Assembly (NCBI GenBank): GCA_948567375.1
Contig: OX419757.1
Span: 35,836,001 to 35,900,000 of the forward strand
From: Lunularia cruciata
Lineage: Eukaryota; Streptophyta; Marchantiopsida; Lunulariales; Lunulariaceae
Direction: 5' to 3'
DNA: 64,000 bases
Both the position numbers and the translations under genes were made by a program. The notes below the pieces were generated by a model. It made no database searches and had not been told where the DNA came from. It saw only the letters and a list, made by a program, of their open reading frames with translations. Of this stretch, positions 24,480 through 37,379 are shown one piece after another (positions within the stretch are counted from its first letter, which is position 1; every line of letters starts with the position of its first letter).

Positions 24480-26125
24480 GCCAAAGATGGAATAATGCTA
24501 TAGAAGAGGAGATGAAATTTTTGGCCTAAATTTAAACTTGGAGACTTGAAAAACTACTTGTGGGAAAAAAGACAATTGATTCAAGATGAATATATTGGAT
24601 AATGGAATGAACTCTAAAATCAAGTGGAGATTGACATAGAGTAAGGCTTGTAGCAAAGAGTTATATCCAAAAGGAAGGTATTGACTTCAAAAAGAAATTT
24701 TCACCAATGGTAAAAATCTCTTCAATTTGTGCATTGTTGGTGATTGTTTCTTTGCATAACTTAGAGTTGGAGCAATTAGATATTACAACTGCATTTTTTC
24801 ACAAACAATTGGAAGAGGAGATGTACATGGATCAACATGAAGGTTTTGTGGTACCAAGGAAGGAGAATCACATTTATAGGTTACAAGAATCATTCTATGG
24901 ACTAAAGCAAAGTCCAAGGCTATGGTACATGAAATTTGATGCTTTATGTTGAGGCATGGATACAACTAATAAGAGTTGGATTGGTGTGTGTACCTCAAGA
25001 AGCTCCATGGACCTATATCTTTTGATATAATTATCCTGGTACTATATTGTAATGTTCCAAGGATAGGAGAAACCCCAAGAGAAACACAAGGTTTCATTCC
25101 TCATTACTATGATGCTCCAAAAGAGCACCTATCTTTATATAACAAAGAATATCCATTCAAAAAGAGCTACACACTTTGATCAAATACATGGATTAATGAT
25201 ATATGAGCAAGCTCTACCTATAGATTAGTTGTATGGATTGATGACATGTTGATCCATGTCCTATTTGGTTGGTCAAACAAGTTTGACCAAATAGAATCTT
25301 TAGAGGAATCTTCTTGTAGGAAGCTCAAAATAGCATGGGTGAGGTACCACTAGAAAGTTCTCAATGAGATAAAAGAATGGAAGAAAAGGCAATGACATTT
25401 CCTTTGGGGGCTGAATTATCTATTTTTTGAGGCCTAATTCATTTGTTTAGGTCTCCGAAATTGGTCCAAAGTTTTTAGGGTGTTTTTAGCCTTTGCATTA
25501 TTAGTGAAAATATTGTTTTGGTGACATTTCTATCTGATCTACTTCAACCATCATATATAAAATTACCAAAGATATTACCAAGCCAATTTCCACCTCTAAA
25601 GAATATGTATAGCTAATGGTATGTGGATTGAATAATATATATGAATGATATGCGGATTGTTGTGGAAGACATGGTTGAGGTGGAGAAATTGAAAGCCCAA
25701 CTTTATAATGAGTTTGATATGAAGGACTTAGGTTTCTCAAAGAGTGTACTTGGGATTGAAATCCATTAAGGGAGTAAGGGAAATCTATAGATATCTCAAA
25801 GGAGGCAATTGGAAACATTACTTTTACATTTTGGCATGGAGAGTGCCAAACTTATGAAGACTCTAGTGGAAAATCATTTCAAGATATCATTGGCACAATT
25901 TCCTTCAAATGAGAAGGAGAGAACATTAATGTCAAATTTTCCTTATGCTTATCTTGTTGGGAGTTTAATGTATGTGATAGTTTACACCAAACCAAACATC
26001 TCATATGTGGATAGTATAGTGAGCCAATATATAGCAAAACCTAAGAAGCAATATTGGGAAGTTATGAAGGAGATACTTTGTTACTTTAAAGAGATAAAAC
26101 ATATTGATATTATCTTTGACGTGTA
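24480..26125 (+). pseudogene. Copia reverse transcriptase, split by a repeat insertion
   Basis: RVT_2 motifs read in order: 'WNNAIEEEM', then 24707-24952 with 'LDITTAFFHKQLEEEMYM' and 'YGLKQSPRLWY', and finally 'ILVLY' at about 25030-25047, where the sequence is cut by the dispersed repeat (25048-25621). RT resumes at about 25634 with '(Y)MNDMRIV', the remnant of the YVDD box, then 'FDMKDLG', and 25809-26125 with 'SLMYVIVYTKPNISY'. The catalytic box is thus physically split and also mutated (VDD to MND). RNase H remnants follow to about 26560. Confidence 0.85.
25048..25621 (+). repeat. Dispersed ~0.6 kb repeat, copy 3, inserted in copia RT
   Basis: It aligns with 1638-2248 over its full length: tgtaatgttc start, gttgtatggattgatgaca, caaacaagtttgacca, tagctaatggta end. 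The copia reading is interrupted exactly at the Y of the YVDD box and resumes a few bases beyond the repeat, so both junctions are visible. A clear target duplication cannot be read because the flank is a TA-rich run. Confidence 0.85.
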
Positions 26126-26673
26126 GAAGGATCATGAAGTAGTTATCATAAGGTATGTAGATGCTGATTTTTCCAAAAATTTGTACATGATAAGTTCTAC
26201 AAACAAATTTATATTTACTCTTGTTGGTGGTTTGATGAGTTAGAAGTTTACTCTTTGGTATACTATTGCTCTTTCAAAGATAGAGGCAAAATGTACGGTG
26301 ACAATTAAGGCAAAATAAAGGTTTGTATGGCTCCAAAGATTAGCCAAGGATGAGAAATAAAGTCCAAGATTTATTTTGATAGCCAAAGTGCTATTCACTT
26401 GACAATAATCAAACAAACCATTCTTGAACAAAGAATATCAATATAAGACATCATTTTATCATTGAAGTTGTGATAAGTGGAGAGATCAATCTAAAAAAGA
26501 TAGGCATGGAGGTGAACACAATTGATATGTTAACTAACCTAGTTCTAGTTGAGAATGTATGAACCTTCTCGGCTTTTGATGTTACTAATAGAGTTGATTT
26601 AGTTGAATACTTTAAAAAATTGTATTGATTAAAATTTATATTGATTAGATAAAACACAAGCCAAGGAAGAGAT
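26126..26673 (+). pseudogene. Copia RNase H and 3' end with polypurine tract
   Basis: Plus-strand remnants read as copia RNase H: 'ADFSKNLYMISSTNKFIF' matches the usual 'A-D-W-A-G-(D/C)' start, and 'KIEAKCTVTI' the 'S-T-(E)-A-E-Y' region. The purine-rich aagccaaggaagagat at 26658-26673 is the likely plus-strand primer just before the LTR start (tgttatg). Confidence 0.65.
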
Positions 26674-26787
26674 TGTTATGTCTTGGTATTTGAGCACTAA
26701 TTGAGTGTTGATGTTGATAGTTGAGGTAGCCAAGGGCATGCCTTAAGTTGAGAAGCAATCAATCAAGAATACTTAGGATGATGAAAT
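26674..26787 (+). repeat. Copia 3' LTR, first part before the nested chromovirus
   Basis: It begins tgttatgtcttgg directly after the polypurine tract and is cut off by the chromovirus A LTR. The LTR tail resumes at about 32205-32235 and runs to 32426. Confidence 0.6.
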
Positions 26788-27204
26788 TATTTTTTAACCA
26801 AGGACAAAAATATGAGAATGAAATATCAAAAGGGAAGGTGACATTGAAACTCTCAATGGAGTGAAACTCCAAATGCCTAGAATTTGGTATTGGTGTTTAT
26901 AGTGAAGCAATACAAGGCTCTTGAGAAGCTTCTTTCTCAAAGGTACCTACAAGGAGTGAAAGCTAAGCTACATGAGAAGCTTCTAATGAAGCTTCTTTAT
27001 GGAAGCCATCTACTTGGCATATAGACTAAGCTAGCTGTTAACTTGGTATGCAAGTTATCAAATCATTGGAAGGTATCTAAAAGCTCTCCACCAAGAAGCT
27101 TCTTCTATACTTATAGAATAGACTTAAAATTCCTAGCTATATTTGGCTTATTTTATCACCTCATTAGCATTTGCTAACTTGTCTACTAACTCCATATTAT
27201 TACA
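26788..27204 (-). repeat. Chromovirus A 3' LTR
   Basis: The right edge is attattaca|tattctcc. On the minus strand this gives a purine-rich ggagaata followed by tgtaataat, the family LTR start. The left edge is less clear (accaagg near 26797). Confidence 0.8.
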
Positions 27205-27249
27205 TATTCTCCTATTACTAGTTGGTGACATCCTCATTGCCATCAAACC

Positions 27250-27480
27250 CTAGTAAGTCCTATATGGCCTAGTGTGCATCTTGGAGATGAGAAAGAGGCT
27301 TCCATGTAGCATTTTAAAGAGGATACCCTTTCCAAATGACATTATATTCATTGTGTTGTTTGTGGCCATGTAGGATGTTACAACATGCAAGTATAGGATC
27401 AACTTTGCATTCCTCATAATCATTGATAAGGATGGGAGGAGGAAGAGGAGGGTGGATACAAGCAGAAAAGGAAGATGTAT
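27250..27480 (-). pseudogene. Chromovirus A chromodomain remnant
   Basis: Minus-strand reading gives 'EYNVIWKGYPL', 'NATWKPLSHLQDA', matching the chromodomain core (E-Y-x-V-x-W-K-G-Y then T-W-E-P-x-x-H-L). Chromodomains at the C-terminus of gypsy integrases steer insertion to modified chromatin. Stops are present. Confidence 0.7.
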
Positions 27481-27899
27481 AAAAAACAAAAGCTTTTTAC
27501 TTTGAAAAATGGAAGGCAAGATAAATTTTTATAAGACTAGGAAAGACAAGTTTGTAAGCAACAAGAGAAATTATTTGAATAATATCAAATGAAATATCCA
27601 TTTAAGAGCAAGTTTACAAACTTGGGTGTCAAGTAAAAAACAAATATTACTAGAAGAAAACATGAACTTATTGCTTAGTTCAAAGGTAAGACTAGGATGA
27701 AGCTTATCAGTATATTGCTCTTGCCAATTTTTAGCAACAAGCAAATGAAACTGGCTTAGTGTAAAGATTTTGATAACATGAACAAGAAGGTGGAAGTATT
27801 AAGAAAATGAGATGGTGAGGGAGTAAGAAAGGAATCTAGAATAAGTGAATTTTACCTAAAATCAAGGAAGAAAGAAGAGAACATGATGCTCGCTTGGAG

Positions 27900-28450
27900 T
27901 TATTGTAGGCAAACTTGATAGCCACAAGACAAATATATTGATTAGTATAGTGAATATTTATAAAGACACAAAATATATCTTCCAATATAAAATTTGCATG
28001 TTTGGTTTGCCTTTCAATTTGCTATTGGAGATGAAAACCCTTGTCATCTCATGATGCTTGAAGATGATGGCAAAATAAACCTTGGTTAGGATTTGAACAT
28101 CCATAATATCCATGGTGGGTGCCAAGTGAAATTGCTTGCTTAGTCTATCAACAAACACCACAATGGCAATTGGCCTTGATCCATCTTGTACAAGGATGTA
28201 ATGAGGTCAAGAATTACATGTTCTTACTAGGAAAATAGAATGGGAAGTGGTTGAAGTAATCTACCTAATTTTTTTTGTTTATCTTGTTGCATTGACAACT
28301 CATACATGATCAAATAAACTCTCAAACTTCTCATGCCATGTTCAGCTACCACCATTGATGTCAGAAGGCAATCAAGGTTTTCTCCACACCCAAGTGACCA
28401 ACAATTATTAATTCATGGGCTTTTTGAACCCACTCAAGTTAGAGATCTGC
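27900..28450 (-). pseudogene. Chromovirus A integrase core, degraded
   Basis: 'VFVDRLSKQFHLAPT' (the D is the first catalytic Asp of the rve core) is read from 28161 leftwards, followed by '(F)KHHEMTRVFISNSK', where V-S-D-R-D is worn. The upstream H2C2 zinc-binding region falls at about 28280-28430 with frame breaks. Confidence 0.75.
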
Positions 28451-28699
28451 AATAGTTGGAATATAGATATTCTTCTCACAAAATAAAAAGCCTCCTTGAA
28501 GGAAAAAGTGTTTTTTTCCTTTTTATATGTTGTAAGATGATTTTTGGTATGTTGACACTATGGCAATTGTTGCTATCATAAGAGATTTATAAAGAATCTT
28601 CAAATCATGTCAAATTAACAAGATATCAAGAATAACATGGAACTTGCAAGGTTATACTCAAAGCTTGATGTCAAGTTATTATAGTTGTTCCTCTCATCA

Positions 28700-29900
<1,201 letters not shown>

Positions 29901-30679
29901 TCTAGCTCCTTTGGCAAGAGCCAATAAGTTGGTTTACTCACAAGAGTACACCTTGGAAATAATTTAATACTCTTGAAAGGCATATCTTGATACAAGGGCA
30001 ACCCTTTGGAAGATTATCCAACAAAGTTTTGCAAAATCTTGAACTCTTGGATCAACCATTTGCTTTTGATCCTCATCTAAGTCACCTTATGCAACAAGTA
30101 TAAGTCACATTGTAAAAAATAAGAATATCTACCTCCAAGGCTTGCTCAACAACTACTATATTGATACACTTCCAGTCTTGGGTCAATTATTTTAGATGAA
30201 TTTATTTAATTATGCATGAAAACCTAATTGATAATTCATGCCTTGGTGTTGTACTTTATTTTTTTTTGGCCAAGCAAATTTAACTTCATGACGTTCAAGC
30301 CAGAGAATACCTAGAATGTTACTTTAATGTAAGGGAGTGATAACAAATCTCATATACTTGAAATAATCCTTCCCAATATTGAATGCAATTCATTGTGAAG
30401 TTTAGAATGGACATTTTTTTCTACCATTTCCCATTATCAATTTGATGCATAATATTGGCTTTATATGAATACCAAATTCCTTCACTTATTGCATGGACAT
30501 CTTATTTTTAAAACTCTAAGAATCAACCAAAATTCTAGAATCATGATCATATATCATATCTTAGTATTGAATCAAACTTCCATAGATTGAGCTTTCAATC
30601 TCATTGGAAATAATCAAGTTCCAAATAAATGGCTTGATGTCTCATATTGGGATTCCTTGTTTCCTTCATCATCATGCTA

Positions 30680-31170
30680 AACAAGATCTATTTGGGTAAT
30701 TGGTTGGGGTATCCATTCTAGAGAGGACATTCAACAATGCAATATCTTATTTGACAACAATAGAAGCAATCACGTTTTTTGCAACCTCTCTTGGTTTATC
30801 ATGCCAAGTGGTCTCTATTGGATGACATCAATCTCCATTGGTGCCAACATGTTTACTTCTGCTTGGCATGTTTGCAAGTCTCTAGAGCTCTAGAGGTCTA
30901 GGTCATGACCAATTTGTGATAACCAAGGAGTCCAAATGCTCAACAATCTATATGGTTTTGTTTAGATGCTTGGGTTCATGCATGGTTACTTCCAATTTGG
31001 TGCATGATTTCAAGTTTTTTCACAAAGCAATCCAAAGCTTCATCTTCTTCTATGTTTGGAATCAACATCATGTTTTTTTGGAATCTAGAAATGTTACTTC
31101 TCATTGAACCAATCTGCCTTAGTTCAATCAGTCAATCTTGTGCAATATTCACCGCTTAGAATTGCCCAAT
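30680..31170 (-). pseudogene. Chromovirus A gag with zinc knuckle remnant
   Basis: Minus-strand frames give 'FQKNMMLIPNIEEDEALD' (retrotransposon gag pattern) and, downstream, 'CFYCCQIRYCIVECP', a worn CCHC zinc knuckle (C-x2-C-x4-H-x4-C with the His changed to Tyr). Multiple stops. Confidence 0.7.
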
Positions 31171-31792
31171 GACTGTACTCTCAAGTGTTTCTATGACAAA
31201 ATTAGAACAATAAATTATTTTTTAGTTTGTTTACCTAAAATTTCCACCATATTTTTATTACTCCATGTGATTGACTTGAAGCCAAGAGGATTTATCTCCA
31301 ATCATCTATAAGATTTGTGCTTCAAAATAATGATCACAATCAAATGAAAAATTATCTTTTGTTCTTGGTAGATTATTTCCTCAAAGACCTTTAGTTTTTG
31401 AACTTGCACTCAATTTTCTCCCTCTCAAAATGCTCTCTCTCAATTAACCATCAAAATCTCTATCTTTCAACAATTGAGTAAGATGCTTGATTTGTTGTTG
31501 CATAATAATGATAAATTTTTGGATTGTTTCTTTGAAAACTACTCTACTCCATTACCAACTTCCACATCCCTAGATTAACATTTAGATGTAGCATATCCTT
31601 TGCTCTTTGTAAGTTACAATTGAAAAAATATCAATGGTTCATCATACAAGGCAATTGTATTCAAAAAGTCTTTGTCAAGTTAGAAGTGATGAATTTTTGG
31701 AAATGATACTTTGGTAACACATGGATACAAAAATCCCAATGGTTTGGAGGAGACTGATTTCGTGGTTCATAGATTCCATCCATATTGTTCTT

Positions 31793-31804
31793 GCTCTAGT
31801 ACCA
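31793..31804 (-). promoter_or_regulatory. Primer-binding site of chromovirus A (tRNA-Met type)
   Basis: The minus strand reads tggtactagagc immediately inside the 5' LTR. It differs at two positions from tggtatcagagc, complementary to the 3' end of plant initiator tRNA-Met. Confidence 0.8.
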
Positions 31805-31805
31805 A

Positions 31806-32204
31806 TATAAAAGACCAATGAGTGAAATAAGAGAATGGAATATCAAAAAGAAAGGTCACATTGAAACTCTCAATTGAGGAAAACTCCAAATGCCTAACAT
31901 TGGCTTGGGCTTTGGGATTTTTAGTGAAGCAATACAAGGCTCTTGAGAAACTTCCTTCTTGAAGCCACTTTTTTGGAGTGCAAGTTGAGCTACATGAGAG
32001 GCTTCCTTTTAGAAGTTGTCTGCCAAACGTACAAGTTAAGCTAGCTGTTAACTTGGTGTGCAAGTTACCCAATCATTGGATAGTACCTATAAATTACCAC
32101 CAAGAAGCTTCCTTAATGCTTCTAGAGCAGTCTTAAAATTCCTCATTATATTTGGTTTATTTTATTAACTTATCAGCCTCTAGTATGCTAACTCCCTACT
32201 ATCA
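31806..32204 (-). repeat. Chromovirus A 5' LTR
   Basis: It pairs with 26788-27204. The inner edge is tataaaagacc next to the primer-binding site and the outer edge is ctactatca. Confidence 0.82.
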
Positions 32205-32426
32205 TAAAATTGATGAGACTCACTTTTTCAAAAATATTAAGGAAGTTAAGGAAGATTGACTAGTGACTATCACAAATTATATATATTAGTGGTGCTTTAA
32301 TAAGTCATGGGTGCGACTATTTGGCCATAGATGTAGCTTTTAGGACAAGAAGTGAACCACATATATCTTTATTTCAATTGATGTTGAATTAATGGGTGTG
32401 TTTGGTGCTATTGTGTGATTATCTTA
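32205..32426 (+). repeat. Copia 3' LTR, remainder beyond chromovirus A
   Basis: From about 32235 it aligns with the left copia LTR at 21846-22045 (tgactagtga.tatcacaaat, gacaagaagtgaaccacatatat). This is the far side of the nested insertion. Confidence 0.7.
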
Positions 32427-33150
32427 TGGGTTGAGTTTCTAACATAAAGGAGGTGTACCAACTCAACCTTTGGCCCATCTATCTAAGAAATAACCTAAAA
32501 CAGTGACACTAAATATGAAAGGAAATTTCTAATCCTTGGTTGATGTACATATCAAAAAGTACTCATGCCTTCATAGAATTCTATCTAAATTGCTATTGTC
32601 AACTCACACCATTGAGTAAAGAGAAGAATGCTATCCCACATAATGTCCATAAAAAAATTTATGTCCAAAACTAGGATCTTCCAATGTATATCCTACTCAT
32701 AAATGATATGAGGAATGAACTTCTAAGATTAAAAAATCATTTGCCTCATATTATTGAGCCTAAAAATCTCATCTCTAAAACTCATCCTCCTTTCTTCAAT
32801 CCATTCTATGTTTGTATCTACACCTCCAAAAAGAGTGGGATGAGGTACCACATGAACATACTACAAGTCCATCTAAAAAGGTATGTATAACATGAGTCCA
32901 CATTTTTATGCAAATAGTTTGCATCTCATGAGTGTGAACACTATACTTAGAGTTTTGCATCCCATGAATCTCCATCTCTAAGTCTGTGTGTAGTGTAGGA
33001 ACTTTGCATGTTGGACTCTTATAAATGATGGAATAATCCTTTACTACAATCCTAGTAATATACAACTATCTCTCATAGAACTCCTTTGTTCTTCTTAAGT
33101 CCTTGTCTCTCTTGGATATCCTAAAATTAAACTCAACAAACCTCTCAACT

Positions 33151-33386
33151 GTATTCCTCTCCTTTGATCTAAAGAACTCCTTCTTCTTTACTAGTAAATG
33201 ATCTCTCTTAACAAGAAGATCTCTCTCCACTAAGTCTACCTTCCTTCCTTGAGCTGAGCTCTCTCTCTATTCCTCTCCTTTGATCTAAAGAATTCCTTCT
33301 TCTTTACTAGTAAATGCTCTCTCTCAACAAGAAGATCTTCTCTCTCCACTAAGGCTACCTTCCTTCCTTGAGCTGAGCTCTCTCTC
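33151..33386. repeat. ~115-bp tandem duplication
   Basis: Units at about 33151-33264 and 33266-33386 share attcctctcctttgatctaa, ccttcttctttactagtaaa and ccttccttccttgagctgag. They differ by a few substitutions and a 2-bp insertion. Confidence 0.9.
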
Positions 33387-33601
33387 TAACCTCATGATGG
33401 GTAGTATGAACTTCTCTTCATGGTCTTGTAAAGGATCATCTAAGACAAGGTCCTCAAAAGGAAAATCTAAAACATGGTGGTGGTAAAATTTTCATGGAGT
33501 AAATTAAAATCAAACAAGAACTTGTGTAGGTTTATTTACTAAGTGGAGTAAAAGGTTTTTACAAAATTGAAAACATATAGTTTTAATTTTATTTACTACT
33601 C

Positions 33602-33634
33602 TACTTACACTCACTCACTCACTCACTCACTCAC
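33602..33634. repeat. (ACTC)n microsatellite
   Basis: About six uninterrupted cactc/actc units, followed by a C/T-rich stretch. Confidence 0.85.
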
Positions 33635-33769
33635 CTCCTCCTCTTCTATAGGGCAAGGTGATATACTTCTTGTAGATCATCTTGTCTTCATCCATGAACT
33701 CCCACTAGCTACCCCTCTCACCCATGCTCCATTACCCAAAGAAAACATGAGCAAGAAATTATCCAATGC

Positions 33770-33975
33770 AAGTCTCCTTGAAGTGTCTTACATGTGGATG
33801 ATTTAGTTATCTTTATACTCAAATGAAACCATTGGATCATCCACTCCACCCACTCATAATCCTCACCCAAGTATTTTGAAAGGATTTTGACAAGATCTAG
33901 CTTGCTTGTAAATTTCTTTTCATACCTTAGAGACAGCACCTACTTTGCAATTTCTTGGGTCCAAAGAGCACAAGA
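33770..33975 (+). pseudogene. Possible gypsy-like RT scrap, plus strand
   Basis: 'LHVDDLVIFILK' near 33788-33824 resembles the gypsy Y-(L/V)-D-D-(I/L)-(L/V)-(I/V)-(F/Y) box. With one frame change it is followed by 'LTQVFE'- and 'STYF'-like blocks at the expected spacing. It is opposite in direction to chromoviruses A-C. Weak evidence. Confidence 0.3.
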
Positions 33976-34590
33976 CATGAGGGATAGGCCCATAAGGCCC
34001 AAAAGCTTACAAGTTTTTGGAAAAATAGAGAATTTTTATTTTCGTATTAGGATTATTTATTAATGTTTAATCACTCAGCCTCCCATGGAAATAGCCTCTT
34101 GCTCTAAGGGAGAAGCTCTAGAGATCAAAGGCCTGTTTGGTTCACCATGAGGTGGATGGGCACTATCATATGCCAATTTAAAGACCATATAATCTTATTC
34201 TTTACATTGAGGATGATATGCCATGCGCCATCTTACACCTCCTCACTAGGATAAAAATAACACTAATCAATATAAAGAAAACCTCCAAGTAAGGTATGCA
34301 CATTGTCTAGCAAGATACCTCATTTCTATACAATACTTGACAAGGAATCAATCTTTGATTTAATGCCTATCTATAATTCTCTTTCTCTTGCTCTTTTCCT
34401 TTAAAAATGAAGAAGCGCCTCTTATAATATCAAACGCAATGTCATTGGCTTCCTATGCACTCTCCTAATGTTAGTATCTTTGGCCAAAGTCCTTTCAAAC
34501 TCCATGGACAAAGGAACTTGGAAAAAATTGTGCAAAACAACAAAATAGATGTAGAAAAAAGTTAAAAGTTAGCACAAGTAAGGAAGGAAG

Positions 34591-34997
34591 TATAAAATAT
34601 CAAGGAAAGAAATAGGAAAAGGGAAGACCAGAGTGGAAGATCACATCAAGGCTCTCCAATGAGTGAAACTTTAAATTTTTAGCTTGATTGTGGCTTAGGT
34701 ATTTATAGGTCATTTAGGTACAAGACTCCCAAGGAGTTTCCAAGGAAGGTTCTTTTTAAAAACCACCTTACTTGGGGTGCAAGCTAAGCTTGGAATATAG
34801 GTTACTCTATCCTTGGTAGCTTCCTAGAAGCTTCTCACCAAGAAGCTTCTTGGATGCTTCTAGAATATTTTACCCACAAGCCTGCTTGATGTTTATAAAA
34901 CATTCTTAGGTAAGTTATACTTCCTTTTACTATACTTGGCTTAGACCATTAACTCATTAGCTTCTATTCAATTTTTTGTTAACTCCATATTATTACA
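34591..34997 (-). repeat. Chromovirus B 3' LTR
   Basis: It matches 40208-40595 (cttggggtgcaagctaag, ccttttactatacttggctt). The right edge attattaca|tattccccc gives a G-rich polypurine tract on the minus strand. Confidence 0.82.
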
Positions 34998-35039
34998 TAT
35001 TCCCCCACCACTAGTTGGTGATGTCTTTGTTACCACAGA

Positions 35040-35200
35040 ATCTTTAAACACTTAGATGGTCATTTGTGCATTTTGGAGACGAGAAAGGGATTCCATGTGG
35101 TGTTGTGAAGAGGATATCCCTTTTAAAGGACCTTATATTCTCTATGTTGTTGGTGGCTATGTTGAATGCTCTAGCTTGCAAGTATAAATTTTTTTCCTTA
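35040..35200 (-). pseudogene. Chromovirus B chromodomain remnant
   Basis: By position and wording it matches the chromodomain of copies A and C: 'KGYPLHNTTWNP' on the minus strand, with stops. Confidence 0.6.
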
Positions 35201-35643
35201 TTGTTGTTGATAAAGATTGGAGGAAGAGGAGGTTGGACACAAGTGAAAAAGGAATATGGATTAGAAACAAAGGATTTTATCTTTCAAACATGGAAGGCAT
35301 GATGGATCTTCATATGTCTAATCAATGCAAGTCAATAGGCAATAGGAGAAATGATTTGAGTAACATCAAATGGACCTATCCAATAAGAAGTAAATTTATG
35401 AACTTGAGTATCAAGCATGAGAGGAACCATTATTATAAAAAAGTATGATTGAATCATCTAATAGAAAGGTGAGATTAAGACAATGTGTATCAACATATTT
35501 TTTGGTCAAATTTCAGCAATGAGAAGATGAGGCTTGGCTTGCTTTAAGGATTTAGATAACATGGACAAGAAGGTGGAAGTATGAGGAATGTGAGATGGCA
35601 TGAAAGGAAGAAAGGAATATAGAACAGTTGATCTTAACTAAAA

Positions 35644-36900
35644 TTAAGGAAGCCTAAAGGGGAGGAACACAATGCTTGCATGTTTGGAATTGTTGTAGGA
35701 AAACTTGGCAGCCATAAGACAAGCATCCCAATTGGCACGGTGAATGTTTGCAAAGCATATCTTCCAAGGTGAAAATTTTATGTTTGGTTTGTCTATCAAT
35801 TTGAGGATGAGAGGCCATAAACAAAAGAAGCTTGGTGCCAAGTAGGTTGGAGAATGCTTGCCAAAATTTACAAGTGAATTGAGCATCATTTTCAAAGGTG
35901 AGAACCCTTCTCATCCCATGGTACTTGAAGACTATAACGCCCATTAGTGCATGTATGCTATATAGGGATATTAAATTTGGTATTGCAAGTAGTGGAGAAA
36001 TATTATCTATACAAGTTTAACAATCTTTATATTAGTCATGATTAGCTAGAGTTAGTTCTAGCTAAGATCAAAATGACACTATTATAGTGGAAGGGAAAAG
36101 AATGAGTATCATTATCTTTTCTTCTAGTGTATTGATTTAGTATTATTCTAATGTATTTGGCTTTGAGGTAAGAATTTAGATTTCCTGGACAGGCCTTGTT
36201 GGTGCATATTTTTATATAGTCCAAGGATAGTTCGTGTGAAAAAATCCTTGACTTAGTTGGTAGGTGAGGATAAGACCACCTACTCATAGGATTATTCTCA
36301 TGTGTATGGATATTCCTTTAGATCTTTTACTTTATATGAATTTTAGCCTAATAAATAGAATTAATCCTGATTAATAATTTTGGTGTGCAACTTTCTAACA
36401 AGTATAAAAACTAGAGGTAAGGAGGTACTCATCATCCTTTCATTTGCAAATATCTCTCTTGTTGAGTTTTCTAGTGAACAATGTCTTGAGACTTGGAGGT
36501 GCCTTGGAGTTATAGCCTTAGAAGAGTGTGATGGAGTTGGAGTTCCTTGCATTCTTAGTCAAGGGAACACTACCTTAATAGCCATCAAATGTTCATTTTG
36601 AGTGAGAGACAAGTTGGCTCATAATATAGTATCAAAGTAGATATTGGCTAGCATTGGATCATCCATGGTATCCATGGTAAATCTTCTTGTTAAGTTTATC
36701 AACAAACACCATAATGGTGGTATGGACCTGATCCATTATGCACAAGGATGTGATAAGGTCAAGACTTACATTTTCATATTGGGCAACTAGAATGGGAAGT
36801 GGTTGAAGTAGTCATCATAGTTTTTGGTTGCTTATTATGTTGCATTAGCAACTCTCACAAGATCAAACATATGCTCAAACTTCTTCTACCATGTTTGACC
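35644..36900 (-). pseudogene. Chromovirus B integrase, interrupted
   Basis: Minus-strand pieces read as the rve core: 'YHGMRRVLTFENDAQFTCKF', corresponding to H-G-x-P-x-x-I-V-S-D-R-D-x-x-F-T-S-x-F with the catalytic Asp lost, then 'FSNLLGTKLLLFMASHPQID' for the conserved G-T-x-L-x-x-S-x-x-x-H-P-Q-T-D. A ~0.7 kb insertion (35937-36630) splits the core. The N-terminal zinc-binding part continues to about 36,950. Confidence 0.8.
35937..36630 (+). repeat. ~0.7 kb LTR-like insertion inside chromovirus B
   Basis: Comparison with copies A and C shows an extra block here. The flanks (cttgaagactata on the left, atcaaagtagat on the right) are adjacent in copy C (cttgaagacattttcaaagtagat). The insert has a TATA box (gtataaaaac at about 36399-36408) and no coding capacity, as expected for a solo LTR read on the plus strand. 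Exact ends are blurred by TA-rich junctions. Confidence 0.6.
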
Positions 36901-37379
36901 ACTTCCATTGACATTGGAGTGTACTCAAGTTTTTCTCCATGCCCAAATGACCAATCATTGGTAAGTCATGGGCTTCTTGAAGCAACATAAGTGAGAGATT
37001 ACCCATAGTTGGAAAATAGATCTGGTTCACTCAAAGTAAAAGGGCCCCCTTAGAACAAAAGAATTATTGTACTCCTTGTCATGCATTGCAAGATGACTTT
37101 GTAGCAACTAAAAGAAAAGATCTTTTTGGAAAGTAGTCTTGAACTCTATGTGTACCTTTGAGTTGATTGACAACTTGGTCATTGCTGCTTTCATGGGAGA
37201 TTCATGAAAAAATTCAAATAAAAAAATTAGGAATGATGTGGAAATTTTCAAGTTTATAATCAAGCTTGATATCAAACAACTATAGTTGTCCTTCTGATTG
37301 ATTATGTAACTCTTCACATGCTCCAAATTTAAGGTCTACAACAAAGTTTTGTGATTGGTTTGCATGATTACTTGTTTCT

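Larger units (their letters stand above)
32427..34590. other. Spacer between nested elements, with tandem repeats and an RT-like scrap
   Basis: No intact gene. It contains a ~115-bp tandem duplication (33151-33386), an (ACTC)n microsatellite (about 33602-33634) and a short plus-strand RT-like remnant (33770-33975). The remainder has no recognisable content. Confidence 0.45.

Noticed and set aside
36621-36640. tatcaaag as a copia primer-binding site after the LTR-like insert
   Set aside because: The bases caaagtagat are present at the homologous place in chromovirus C, so they belong to the host element and are not a primer-binding site.
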